Of a stretch of 6,101 nucleotides of DNA, positions 1 to 6,101 are shown one piece after another. The notes below the pieces were generated by a model that was not told the DNA's origin, searched no databases, and saw nothing but the letters and a program-made list of their open reading frames with translations. This stretch comes from Duncaniella sp. (GTDB lineage Bacteria > Bacteroidota > Bacteroidia > Bacteroidales > Muribaculaceae), in the NCBI GenBank assembly GCA_022511285.1, contig JAFLRW010000112.1:1-6101 (forward strand), given 5' to 3'. Position 1 is the first letter of the stretch, and every line of letters begins with the position of its first letter. A program made the position numbers and the translations under genes.

Positions 1-96
1 GATATAGTGAGAGGTGGAGCCACTGTGATCCTCGCTATGGGCGATGGACGCCGTGCTGCCACAGCTATGCACAAAACATTGAGTGAACGGAAATGA
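1..96 (+). CDS. NADPH-dependent glutamate synthase, small-subunit type (C-terminal end only)
   Basis: Only the last 31 codons and the TGA stop are in the window; the 5' part lies to the left. The visible peptide begins DIVRGGATVILAMGDGRRAA and ends in LSERK. A D-I-V-x-G-x-A-T-V-I-x-A-M-G-x-G-R/K-x-A-A signature is the usual C-terminal FAD-binding segment of GltD/GltA-type glutamate synthase and its PreT-like relatives. In these proteins it closes the flavin site, and the protein passes electrons from NADPH for glutamate formation from glutamine and 2-oxoglutarate. In Bacteroidetes this type is often the stand-alone or DHODH-electron-transfer-fused form; which one applies cannot be seen here. 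The stop overlaps the next gene's start by 4 bp (ATGA, 93-96), pointing to co-transcription. The family call is fairly secure. The exact subtype is not, since so little is visible and other pyridine nucleotide-disulfide oxidoreductases share the motif. Confidence 0.82.
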   Translation, partial: DIVRGGATVILAMGDGRRAATAMHKTLSERK

Positions 97-1511
97 AACT
101 GAATTTTATCACAATATTGCTGGCTGCTCTCTCTGCTGTGCCGGTTTATGCCGACACTGTGAGCGACGCTGTCGAAGCAGCCAAAGCTGCTCCTCGCAAT
201 CGTAGCCTACAGCGCGAAGCTGGCGATGCCCTCAAAGATGCCGGGCGCTATCAGGAGGCTATAACCTTTTATCAGAAAGCTGACAACGCCGCTAATCTCG
301 GTGCCGCTGAGGCTGCGTTCTATCTCTACGACTTTGATAGCGCCAGGAGTTTTCTTGACAAATACACCTCCAAGCGCACAAAAGCAGAGGCCGCTAAGGA
401 TACCGACTTCACCTTCCGTCCGGGCGACGAACCGATTGACTGGACGGAGTATCTCGGCTCACGCATCGACATGGGTGCCTCGATGCTTGACCGCGTGGAG
501 AAGATTCAGATTATTGACAGCATAAATGTCCCTGCCGAGAAGTTTTTCAATTTCGTCCGCATAGCTCGCAGTGCCGGCCGCCTTGCCGATGCGCAGACGG
601 TGGCAAATGTGGTCGATGATGCCACGCTTGACCGCTTGCGGCTGACCGACATTACCGCACCTGCATTTGTCACCGAGAGCGGTGAGGAGATGCTTTGGAC
701 CGGAGTGGATGCCGAGGGCAATGCCAAAGTCTATGAGTCGGTAAAGCTCGCCGACGGCACTTGGGACACTCCGCGCCCTATGTTTGACTATGAACATATG
801 TTTGGCTCCACTAACGGACAATGGATCTCGGCGCCATTTCTGATGAGCGATGGCGTGACGCTATATTTCGCTGCCGACGGCGAAGAGAGTTTGGGAGGAT
901 TGGACATCTTCATTTCTCGCCGCGACGAAGACGGATTCCTACAACCATCTAACATAGGAATGCCATACAACTCTCCATTCAACGATTATCTTTATGCCAT
1001 AGACGAGGAGACAGGCACGGGATGGTGGGCCACTGACCGCAACCTACTCACTGACTCTGTGACCATCTACACGTTTATCCCCCAGGAACTTCGCATAAAC
1101 TATCCGGTGGACACCCCTGACCTTGCCTCATACGCTCGCGTCAGCTCAATAGCCTCCACCATTGAGCCCGGCGCCGACCACTCCAAACTGCTGCGACGCA
1201 TTGCGTCTATCGACAATACCCCGACTTCAGCCAAAAGGGCTGACGATTTCATCTTTGCCCTACCCGACGGAAGAATTGTGCGCCGCCTCAGCGACTTGCG
1301 CTCCAACATAGCCCGTCAGGCTATGAACGACTATCAAGATGCCCTCCGAAAGAGTAAGGCCGATGAAAAACGGCTCTCTGCACTTAGGGAGGCATACGCT
1401 CGCGGCGACCGTTCCGTCTCAGCCGAAATTCTCCGTTTGGAGGAGGCCATTGAACTCTCCCGCGCCTCTCTCACTGAACTATCAAACGCGGTAATTACAG
1501 CCGAAATGTGA
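93..1511 (+). CDS. Secreted TPR / PD40 (WD40-like beta-propeller) protein, function unknown
   Basis: A 472-aa exported protein. Residues 1-20 form a signal peptide (K2, hydrophobic 4-18, V-Y-A cleavage site before D21), with no lipobox cysteine, so a periplasmic or outer-membrane-associated location is inferred. Two degenerate TPR-like helical hairpins follow (about 37-64 and 68-92; AGRYQEAITFYQKA is typical). The middle, about 190-340, has WD40-like propeller (PD40) blades; the clearest is SAPFLMSDGVTLYFAADG at 246-263 followed by GGLDIFISRR at 268-277. This pattern is common in Bacteroidetes TPR-PD40-OmpA proteins tied to envelope or gliding/type IX functions. Unlike those, it has no OmpA peptidoglycan-binding domain. 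It ends in a charged helical segment (about 400-472), probably a coiled coil. The ATG at 93 is supported by the signal peptide starting there and by the ATGA overlap with the upstream gene. floA follows after 45 bp, so a membrane-related role shared with FloA is possible but unproven. I do not recognise a named gene. Confidence 0.85.
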   Translation: MKLNFITILLAALSAVPVYADTVSDAVEAAKAAPRNRSLQREAGDALKDAGRYQEAITFYQKADNAANLGAAEAAFYLYDFDSARSFLDKYTSKRTKAEAAKDTDFTFRPGDEPIDWTEYLGSRIDMGASMLDRVEKIQIIDSINVPAEKFFNFVRIARSAGRLADAQTVANVVDDATLDRLRLTDITAPAFVTESGEEMLWTGVDAEGNAKVYESVKLADGTWDTPRPMFDYEHMFGSTNGQWISAPFLMSDGVTLYFAADGEESLGGLDIFISRRDEDGFLQPSNIGMPYNSPFNDYLYAIDEETGTGWWATDRNLLTDSVTIYTFIPQELRINYPVDTPDLASYARVSSIASTIEPGADHSKLLRRIASIDNTPTSAKRADDFIFALPDGRIVRRLSDLRSNIARQAMNDYQDALRKSKADEKRLSALREAYARGDRSVSAEILRLEEAIELSRASLTELSNAVITAEM

Positions 1512-1556
1512 TTGACATCCCATATTATCACCATAAAAACATCAACTCATTAAGTT

Positions 1557-2528
1557 ATGGAAGTAACCTTCACCCTGCTTGGCATTGCAATAATTGTTGC
1601 GCTAAGCATATTCTTCTACTACGTGCCGTTTTTCCTGTGGATATCGGCACAGGTGAGCGGTGTGCGCATCTCGCTGATGCAACTGTTTCTGATGCGCATC
1701 CGCAAGGTGCCCGCATCAGTGATTGTACGCGCCCTCATTGAGGCCCACAAAGCCGGGCTCAACGACGTGACCCGCGACGACCTTGAGGCTCACTACCTGG
1801 CCGGAGGAAATGTTGAGAAAGTGGTCCACGCCCTTGTATCGGCGTCGAAAGCCAACATCGACCTCGGGTTCAAGATGGCAACAGCCATTGACCTTGCCGG
1901 ACGCGACGTGTTTCAGGCCGTGCAGATGTCTGTCAACCCCAAGGTGATTGAGACACCCCACGTCACTGCTGTGGCCAAGGACGGCATCCAGCTCATAGCC
2001 ATAGCCCGTGTCACTGTGCGCGCCAACATCCGCCAGCTCGTGGGCGGCGCCGGTGAGGACACTGTGCTTGCCCGCGTTGGCGAGGGTATTGTGTCGTCAA
2101 TCGGCTCCTCGGAGAGCCATAAACAGGTGCTTGAGAATCCCGACAACATCTCGAAACTCGTGCTCCGCAAAGGGCTTGACTCCGGAACAGCGTTTGAAAT
2201 TCTATCCATCGACATTGCCGACATCGACATAGGCAAAAACATCGGCGCCGCGCTCCAGATTGACCAGGCTCAGGCCGATAAAAACATCGCCCAAGCCAAG
2301 GCAGAGGAACGCCGCGCTATGGCCATCGCTCTCGAGCAGGAAATGCGCGCAAAGGCTCAGGAGGCGCGTGCCAAGGTGATTGAGGCTGAGGCCGAACTCC
2401 CCAAGGCGATGGCTCAGGCATTCCTCTCGGGCAACCTCGGAATCATGGACTATTACCGTATGAAAAACATGGAGGCGGACACCAATATGCGTCAAAACAT
2501 AGGCAACCCGCCCGTGGCTGCTAAATGA
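1557..2528 (+). CDS. floA: Flotillin-like protein FloA (UPF0365 / YqfA family)
   Basis: A 323-aa protein that matches the FloA family over its whole length and usual size. Residues about 4-31 are a hydrophobic membrane hairpin or transmembrane stretch. The conserved segment R-I-R-K-V-P-A at 47-53 follows. Family hallmarks then include GLNDVTRDDLEAHYLAGGNV, a central SPFH-like domain (DGIQLIAIARVTVRANI, GEGIVSSIGSS), and the segment DIADIDIGKNIGAALQ. Residues 234-289 are a long alanine/glutamate-rich helix (QADKNIAQAKAEERRA, then EAEAELPKAMAQAF), the oligomerising flotillin repeat region. The tail GNLGIMDYYRMKNMEADT is also typical. In other bacteria FloA forms membrane foci that organise functional microdomains and affect membrane fluidity and protein assembly. 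The start at 1557 fits the family N-terminus; no Shine-Dalgarno is visible, as is normal in Bacteroidetes. It sits 45 bp after the PD40/TPR gene and overlaps the next gene by ATGA. In many genomes an NfeD-type gene precedes floA; none does here. Confidence 0.96.
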   Translation: MEVTFTLLGIAIIVALSIFFYYVPFFLWISAQVSGVRISLMQLFLMRIRKVPASVIVRALIEAHKAGLNDVTRDDLEAHYLAGGNVEKVVHALVSASKANIDLGFKMATAIDLAGRDVFQAVQMSVNPKVIETPHVTAVAKDGIQLIAIARVTVRANIRQLVGGAGEDTVLARVGEGIVSSIGSSESHKQVLENPDNISKLVLRKGLDSGTAFEILSIDIADIDIGKNIGAALQIDQAQADKNIAQAKAEERRAMAIALEQEMRAKAQEARAKVIEAEAELPKAMAQAFLSGNLGIMDYYRMKNMEADTNMRQNIGNPPVAAK

Positions 2529-3382
2529 GCACTGTTCGCGACATAATAGCATCCACCACTCGCTATAATCTTCACTCCCACACACAGTTCTGCGACGGTC
2601 GGGCCGATATGGCCTCTATGGCCGCGCAGGCTGTGGCTGAGGGATTTGAACATTACGGATTCTCACCCCACTCCCCCATCCCGCCGGCAGTCCACTCCAC
2701 GTGTAACATGCGGGCAGACAGTGTGGACAATTACATCGCCGAGTTTCTTCGCCTGCGCTCGCTCTACAGCGGGCGGATTGCCCTTTGGCTATCAATGGAG
2801 ATTGACTATCTCGGACCCTCTTGGGGCGCATCTCATCCATATTTTTCAGCGCTTCCGCTCGACTACCGCATTAGCTCCGTCCATTTTATTCCTGACAAGT
2901 CAGGGATTGAAACAGATGTCGACGGGCGTCCCGCAAGCTTCATCCGCAAGATGCACGAGCAGTTTGACGACGACATACGCTACGTTGTCGACACCTTCTA
3001 TGCCCGCACATTGGAGATGATTGAAGCCGGAGGCTTTGACATCATAGGCCACTTTGACAAGATTGGCGCCAACGCCTCGGCATTTATGTCCGGCATAGAG
3101 GAGCAGGCGTGGTATCGGCGACATATCGACAATGTCATTGACGCACTGCAAGGCAAAGATATAGTGGTGGAAATCAACACCAAATCGTGGCTCCCCTATC
3201 CCGGAGTCACAGCCGAGGAGGTTGAGTCACATAAGCCAAGGCTTTTCCCCTCGCCCGACACTGTGAGGCGGCTCGCATCTGCCGGCATTCCGATGGCTGT
3301 CAACTCCGACGCTCACTACCCCGACCGTCTGAATGCCGGGCGGCGCGAGGCTTACAGTCTTTTCTCCTTTATGATTCCGTGA
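2525..3382 (+). CDS. PHP-domain phosphatase, HisJ/HisK histidinol-phosphatase family
   Basis: A 285-aa PHP-superfamily metallophosphoesterase. The expected trinuclear metal ligands can all be seen: H17 and H19 (NLHSHTQFCDG) with D24, H49 (GFSPHSP), E92 (SMEIDY), H120 (SSVHF), H176 (IIGHFDK), and D262 with H264 (VNSDAHYP). The insert DGRPASFIRKMHEQF and the EINTKSW motif are characteristic of HisJ-type histidinol-phosphate phosphatases, which release phosphate from L-histidinol phosphate in histidine synthesis. The length is near the family norm and nothing is missing, so it should be active. Many Bacteroidetes carry a HAD-type phosphatase fused in HisB, and no other his gene is nearby, so the true substrate may be a different phosphate ester; the histidinol assignment is by family only. 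The start ATG overlaps the floA stop (ATGA, 2525-2528), suggesting translational coupling. Its 3' end runs 31 bp into the end of the oppositely oriented fbp. Confidence 0.9.
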   Translation: MSTVRDIIASTTRYNLHSHTQFCDGRADMASMAAQAVAEGFEHYGFSPHSPIPPAVHSTCNMRADSVDNYIAEFLRLRSLYSGRIALWLSMEIDYLGPSWGASHPYFSALPLDYRISSVHFIPDKSGIETDVDGRPASFIRKMHEQFDDDIRYVVDTFYARTLEMIEAGGFDIIGHFDKIGANASAFMSGIEEQAWYRRHIDNVIDALQGKDIVVEINTKSWLPYPGVTAEEVESHKPRLFPSPDTVRRLASAGIPMAVNSDAHYPDRLNAGRREAYSLFSFMIP

Positions 3383-5352
3383 CGGAAAGCATAGAGCAGT
3401 TCCGTGAGCTCATCAATCTGGCTTTGTAGCTCACGCCCCTTATCTGTGTCACACACACGCACGCGGCGTGCCGTCTGCTCCACCATCTTGGTAGTGCGCA
3501 CAATGTCTGTGCCATTATTGACAGCCTCCTCCACCGATGTGAACGGCTGATGCTCAACGAGCTCAAAGTTGCTTGAATGGTAGATGAGGGTATAGCCGGC
3601 TATGCCGGTGGTCTTATGGTAAGCCTTGGCAAAACCGCCGTCAATCACCATCAGCTTGCCTCCGGCCCTCAGAGGGCTCTCACCCTTGCCGGTGCGCACA
3701 GGCACGTGGCCGTTAATTATGTGGCGCTGAGTGCCCTCCACGCCAAATTCATCGAGAATCATATCTATCACCCTCTCATCGTCGCGCAGCTTGTAATACC
3801 ATCCCTTCTCCTCGTGGTGTGCTTCGGGGTCAGTGATAAAATATCGCTCGAAGGTGGTCATCTTATCCTTGTCAAAGAGCGGAGAGTCAGCTCCACACCA
3901 CAGATACCAGAAATAGTCGCGTGCAAAAGCCTTGTCAGGGGCGGGAGTGTCGTCGTTGAAAGCCGAGCGCAGCGTCAGCCCAATCTGTGTCATCAGGCGG
4001 CGCCCTTTATAATATGCGCCGTTGATGTTGACTTCGCGCAACATCCCGTCGGCATTGAGCGGCATCGAAGCGTGGAAGAGGAGATTGGAATTATAAACGC
4101 CATACATACACCCGTGGGAGAAAAGCGAGTCGACGTGGCGCTGCAACACGGAGCTGACGGCAAACGAGTGGTGGAGCTTCTTCAACAGATGGCGCTCCTC
4201 GTGGGTCAGCTCGTATGGCGAGTCGGGATTTATTGTGGGGAAATTGGTGTCGGAGAGCTGATACGTCTTGCCGTCAATCTCCACAGTGCCGGCCGCGAGG
4301 TCCATTCGGTGGAGCAGACGGCGGTCATCCATCTTCCAGTCGGGATGCGCCTCTATCATAGCCCCCTCGAGCTTAAACTGTATCACAGTGATGGCCTTAT
4401 GCATCTTGGCCATCAGGCGCAGGGTCTTCTCGGTGTGGGCGTTTTCAGCCTGGAGCACAGTGGGGATGAAGAGCTCACACTCATCGTCGGCATACGTCTC
4501 CATAGCAAAAGTGGCCAACGGGAGGAGATTGATGCCATATCCCTCCTCGAGCGTGGTGAGATTGGAATAGCGCAGCGACATTCGTATGACATTGGCTATG
4601 CAGCAGTCATTGCCCGCTGCCGCCCCCATCCACAACACATCGTGATTGCCCCACTGGATATCCCACGTGCCATAGTCGCGCAGCGTCTCCATTATTATAT
4701 GCGCCCCGGGACCGCGGTCAAATATATCGCCAAGGATATGCAGCTGATCGATTGACAGCTTCTGAATCACATTGCAGAGCGCTATGATAAACGCCTCAGC
4801 CTGGCCGGTGGAGATGATGGTCTCAATGATGCGGTTGAAGTAGGCCACCTTGTCATAGTCGGCGGCGCTCTCGTGGAGCAACTCCTCTATGATGTAGGCA
4901 AACTCCCGCGGCAAGGCCTTGCGCACCTTAGAGCGGGTGTATTTCGACGACACCGTCTGACACACCTTGACCAACTGATGCAGAGCCGTGGAGTAGAAAT
5001 CATCCAGCTCCTCCTCGGTCGACTTGATGAGCTGCAATTTCTCCGCCGGATAATAGATAAGGGCACACAGATTGCGAATCTCACTCTCACGCATCGTAGC
5101 CCCGAACAGCTCAGTCACTTTGCGCTTGATATTGCCCGACGCATTTTTCAGCAGATGGCGAAACGCCTCGTGCTCCCCGTGCAGGTCGGCCACAAAATGC
5201 TCCGTCCCCTTAGGGAGATTCTGGATAGCTTCAAGATTTATAATCTCCGTGCTCGCAGCGCTTATTGTGGGGAAGCGCTGCGCCAATAGTTCAAGAATAC
5301 GGCGGTCGTTTTCAATTCTCGCAGGAGTAACCGCAAGTGTATGTGGTGTCAT
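3352..5352 (-). CDS. fbp: Fructose-1,6-bisphosphatase, class III
   Basis: A 666-aa enzyme hydrolysing fructose 1,6-bisphosphate to fructose 6-phosphate plus phosphate, the committing step of gluconeogenesis in the cytosol. It belongs to the class III (Firmicutes/Bacteroidetes) type, whose members are about 640-675 aa, so it is full length. A calcineurin-like metal site is visible: DLHGEHEAF (D56, H58), GDIFDRG (208-214, D209 and D212), GNHDVLWMG (235-243, N236 and H237), and NGHVPVRTGKGESP (from 547, H549). Other family signatures are TEIINLEAIQNLPKGTEHF (35-53), SKYTRSKVRKALP, MTTFERYFI, and IDGGFAKAY with TTGIAGYTLIY (570-590 region). The ATG at 5350-5352 places the conserved N-terminus correctly. 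The Bacillus subtilis relative is activated by phosphoenolpyruvate; similar control here is inference. The gene is transcribed alone, from a promoter candidate at 5381-5411, and converges with the PHP phosphatase gene with overlapping stops. The complement has a long open frame (3577-4755) that is a by-product of codon bias. Confidence 0.97.
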   Translation of the reverse strand: MTPHTLAVTPARIENDRRILELLAQRFPTISAASTEIINLEAIQNLPKGTEHFVADLHGEHEAFRHLLKNASGNIKRKVTELFGATMRESEIRNLCALIYYPAEKLQLIKSTEEELDDFYSTALHQLVKVCQTVSSKYTRSKVRKALPREFAYIIEELLHESAADYDKVAYFNRIIETIISTGQAEAFIIALCNVIQKLSIDQLHILGDIFDRGPGAHIIMETLRDYGTWDIQWGNHDVLWMGAAAGNDCCIANVIRMSLRYSNLTTLEEGYGINLLPLATFAMETYADDECELFIPTVLQAENAHTEKTLRLMAKMHKAITVIQFKLEGAMIEAHPDWKMDDRRLLHRMDLAAGTVEIDGKTYQLSDTNFPTINPDSPYELTHEERHLLKKLHHSFAVSSVLQRHVDSLFSHGCMYGVYNSNLLFHASMPLNADGMLREVNINGAYYKGRRLMTQIGLTLRSAFNDDTPAPDKAFARDYFWYLWCGADSPLFDKDKMTTFERYFITDPEAHHEEKGWYYKLRDDERVIDMILDEFGVEGTQRHIINGHVPVRTGKGESPLRAGGKLMVIDGGFAKAYHKTTGIAGYTLIYHSSNFELVEHQPFTSVEEAVNNGTDIVRTTKMVEQTARRVRVCDTDKGRELQSQIDELTELLYAFRHGIIKEKRL

Positions 5353-5380
5353 ATTTAGGGGACATTGGTATTAGAGATGG

Positions 5381-5411
5381 CAAAATTAACGATTTTTACT
5401 CAAAAAGCAAT
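5381..5411 (-). promoter_or_regulatory. Bacteroidetes-type promoter for fbp
   Basis: Reading the minus strand, ATTG (5411-5408) is followed after exactly 19 nt by TAATTTTG (5388-5381). This matches the Bacteroides housekeeping promoter: -33 TTTG (3 of 4 here) and -7 TAnnTTTG (perfect). The -7 box ends 28 bp before the fbp ATG, so the leader would be only about 20-25 nt, too short for a riboswitch. The flanking DNA is AT-rich, as usual for such promoters. The match is by eye; no start site is measured. Confidence 0.65.
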
Positions 5412-5456
5412 CTTTTTTCGCAGCTCGTTTTCTATCTATCCACAATATAGTCCTAC

Positions 5457-5484
5457 AAAACAGCCCACCGGTTATGGTGAGCTG
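5457..5484 (-). terminator. Intrinsic-terminator-like hairpin behind the EcsC gene
   Basis: On the minus strand CAGCTCACC (5484-5476) pairs with GGTGGGCTG (5469-5461) across a 6-nt loop (ATAACC). This gives a 9-bp stem with one G-U wobble, followed directly by TTTT (5460-5457). An A-rich stretch precedes the stem. It lies about 90 bp past the EcsC stop and upstream of the fbp promoter, where a terminator separating two leftward genes would be expected. Read on the plus strand the stem has one A-C mismatch and is followed 5 nt later by six T (5490-5495), so weak bidirectional action is possible. The U-tract on the minus strand is short, which limits confidence. Confidence 0.55.
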
Positions 5485-5493
5485 CTTAATTTT

Positions 5494-5553
5494 TTACTGT
5501 ATTTGATTTTCTATGCAGGGATGGTCGCCGGAAAGGTAAGACTTCATTTTCAT
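5494..5553 (-). CDS. Possible 19-aa small ORF between the EcsC gene and its hairpin
   Basis: On the minus strand an ATG at 5553-5551 opens a frame of 19 codons (MKMKSYLSGDHPCIENQIQ) ending in TAA at 5496-5494, nine bases before the terminator-like hairpin. It is in the same frame as the EcsC gene and begins 21 bp after that gene's TAA. The whole 26-codon stretch between the two stops is open, so it could equally be a stop-codon readthrough extension or chance. I recognise no family. There is no Shine-Dalgarno, which says little in this phylum, and no own promoter is apparent. An open run this short in a single frame is not statistically remarkable, so this is recorded as a candidate only. Confidence 0.15.
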   Translation of the reverse strand: MKMKSYLSGDHPCIENQIQ

Positions 5554-5574
5554 TTCGATGCCATTTATTTTGCT

Positions 5575-6101
5575 TTAGCTCTCATTTTCATCAAACATTT
5601 TTTTCGCATATTTGGCACAGAGGTCAACTTCGGTCCAGTTCCATACGCCTCCAACGATCCCACCCAAAACAGGAATTGCCTTTTCCAAATTAATCAGTCC
5701 TTTGCTGCCGCCTTTTGTTATAAGCCGGAAACCGACTGCGCGGTTTATCTTTACCAACATAGGTCTGGTTATTTTTGGCAGCAATTTCTTAATTGTTATC
5801 TGTTGCGCCATTTTTATGCCTACCTGCTTAACAACATCGCTGACAGCATTGCCGATAAGACACATATACACAGCCGTCTTAACCGAATCATCCTTAACAT
5901 TGTAACCTCGTATCATTGCAATACCGGCAATCATACGTACTTCCATATATACAGAACTCAACAAGTCTGCCGGCAATGCCACCGGCAATGTTATAAGTCC
6001 ACCAAGACCCGTCAAAAAACCTGTTGTACTGCATTTCAACTTTTGATTTTTTATGAAATTCGCGATGGCAGTATCTTTATCCTTTGCATGTGTCAAATAA
6101 G
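5575..6101 (-). CDS. EcsC family protein (5' end cut by the window edge)
   Basis: The visible 175 residues match the EcsC protein family (named after Bacillus EcsC; biochemical role unknown). Numbered from the TTG at 6096-6094, the hallmark TTGFLTGLGGLITLPVALPA (24-43) is a glycine-rich hydrophobic, probably membrane-contacting segment. It is followed by VYMEVRMIAGIAMIRGYNV (49-67), CLIGNAVSDVVKQVGIKMA (79-97), the basic stretch KINRAVGFRLITKGG, and the closing glycine-rich IPVLGGIVGGVW (141-152). These alternating amphipathic and glycine-rich helices suggest a membrane-associated protein. The TTG is not a convincing start: the frame stays open upstream to the window end (a Tyr codon before it), relatives have some 40-80 further N-terminal residues, and a Y-L pair fits the family at this point. 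The gene is therefore treated as partial. Sampled lines have about 37-47 % G+C, against roughly 55-65 % in sampled lines of fbp and floA, so it may be recently acquired or simply less codon-optimised. Confidence 0.85.
   Translation of the reverse strand, partial: YLTHAKDKDTAIANFIKNQKLKCSTTGFLTGLGGLITLPVALPADLLSSVYMEVRMIAGIAMIRGYNVKDDSVKTAVYMCLIGNAVSDVVKQVGIKMAQQITIKKLLPKITRPMLVKINRAVGFRLITKGGSKGLINLEKAIPVLGGIVGGVWNWTEVDLCAKYAKKMFDENES

Noticed and set aside
1512..1556. A separate promoter in the 45-bp gap before floA.
   Set aside because: No TAnnTTTG-like -7 box or suitable -33 box is seen; the gap is too short and read-through from upstream is simpler.
2202..2585. A 127-codon minus-strand frame across the floA/PHP junction.
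   Set aside because: It spans the ATGA junction of two recognised genes on the other strand and has no family resemblance.
3577..4755. A 392-codon open frame on the plus strand, opposite fbp.
   Set aside because: It lies wholly antisense to a well-recognised class III fructose-1,6-bisphosphatase. Its product shows no domain pattern, and long antisense frames are common opposite G+C-biased codons.
4873..5289. A 138-codon plus-strand frame opposite the fbp N-terminal region.
   Set aside because: It is antisense to conserved fbp motifs and has no recognisable domain, so it is treated as a shadow.
5353..5380. A riboswitch or long regulated leader in front of fbp.
   Set aside because: The promoter candidate leaves only about 20-25 nt of leader, too short for a structured RNA element, and no hairpin is visible there.
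6094..6096. TTG as the true start of the EcsC gene.
   Set aside because: The frame is open to the window edge and EcsC relatives have a longer N-terminus, so the gene is more likely truncated by the window than started at TTG.

Overview
The window looks like ordinary chromosomal DNA from a Bacteroidales bacterium. The Muribaculaceae are a reasonable guess, from the combination of a class III fructose-1,6-bisphosphatase, FloA, a PD40/TPR envelope protein, the absence of clear Shine-Dalgarno sequences, and a Bacteroidetes-type promoter (TTG, 19 nt, TAATTTTG) in front of fbp. The family-level placement is inference; the phylum-level placement is fairly secure.

Layout: bases 1-3382 hold a rightward gene row. 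It starts with the last 31 codons of an NADPH-dependent glutamate synthase small-subunit-type protein. This overlaps by 4 bp (ATGA) the start of a secreted TPR/PD40 protein of 472 aa. A 45-bp gap leads to floA (flotillin-like membrane scaffold, 323 aa), which again overlaps by ATGA with a PHP-domain phosphatase of the HisJ/HisK histidinol-phosphatase family (285 aa). The tight spacing suggests one transcript. The products share no obvious pathway: nitrogen assimilation, envelope, membrane microdomain organisation, and phosphate-ester hydrolysis.

Bases 3352-5352 hold fbp on the minus strand (class III fructose-1,6-bisphosphatase, gluconeogenesis, 666 aa). Its 3' end overlaps the 3' end of the PHP gene by 31 bp, so the two genes converge with no spacer for a terminator. 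A good promoter candidate for fbp lies at 5381-5411.

Bases 5353-5574 are an AT-rich spacer of 222 bp. It contains the fbp promoter, a hairpin that probably terminates the next leftward gene, and a 19-codon open frame of uncertain status. Bases 5575-6101 hold an EcsC-family gene on the minus strand. It runs off the right edge, and the apparent TTG start near the edge is an artefact of truncation. This gene is visibly more AT-rich than the rest of the window.

I do not see a mobile element, CRISPR array, tRNA/rRNA gene, defence cassette or other clearly novel system. The points most worth a second look are the pairing of floA with an envelope PD40/TPR gene rather than with an NfeD-type gene, the convergent 31-bp gene overlap, the atypical composition around the EcsC gene, and the small in-frame reading frame placed directly before the hairpin behind it.
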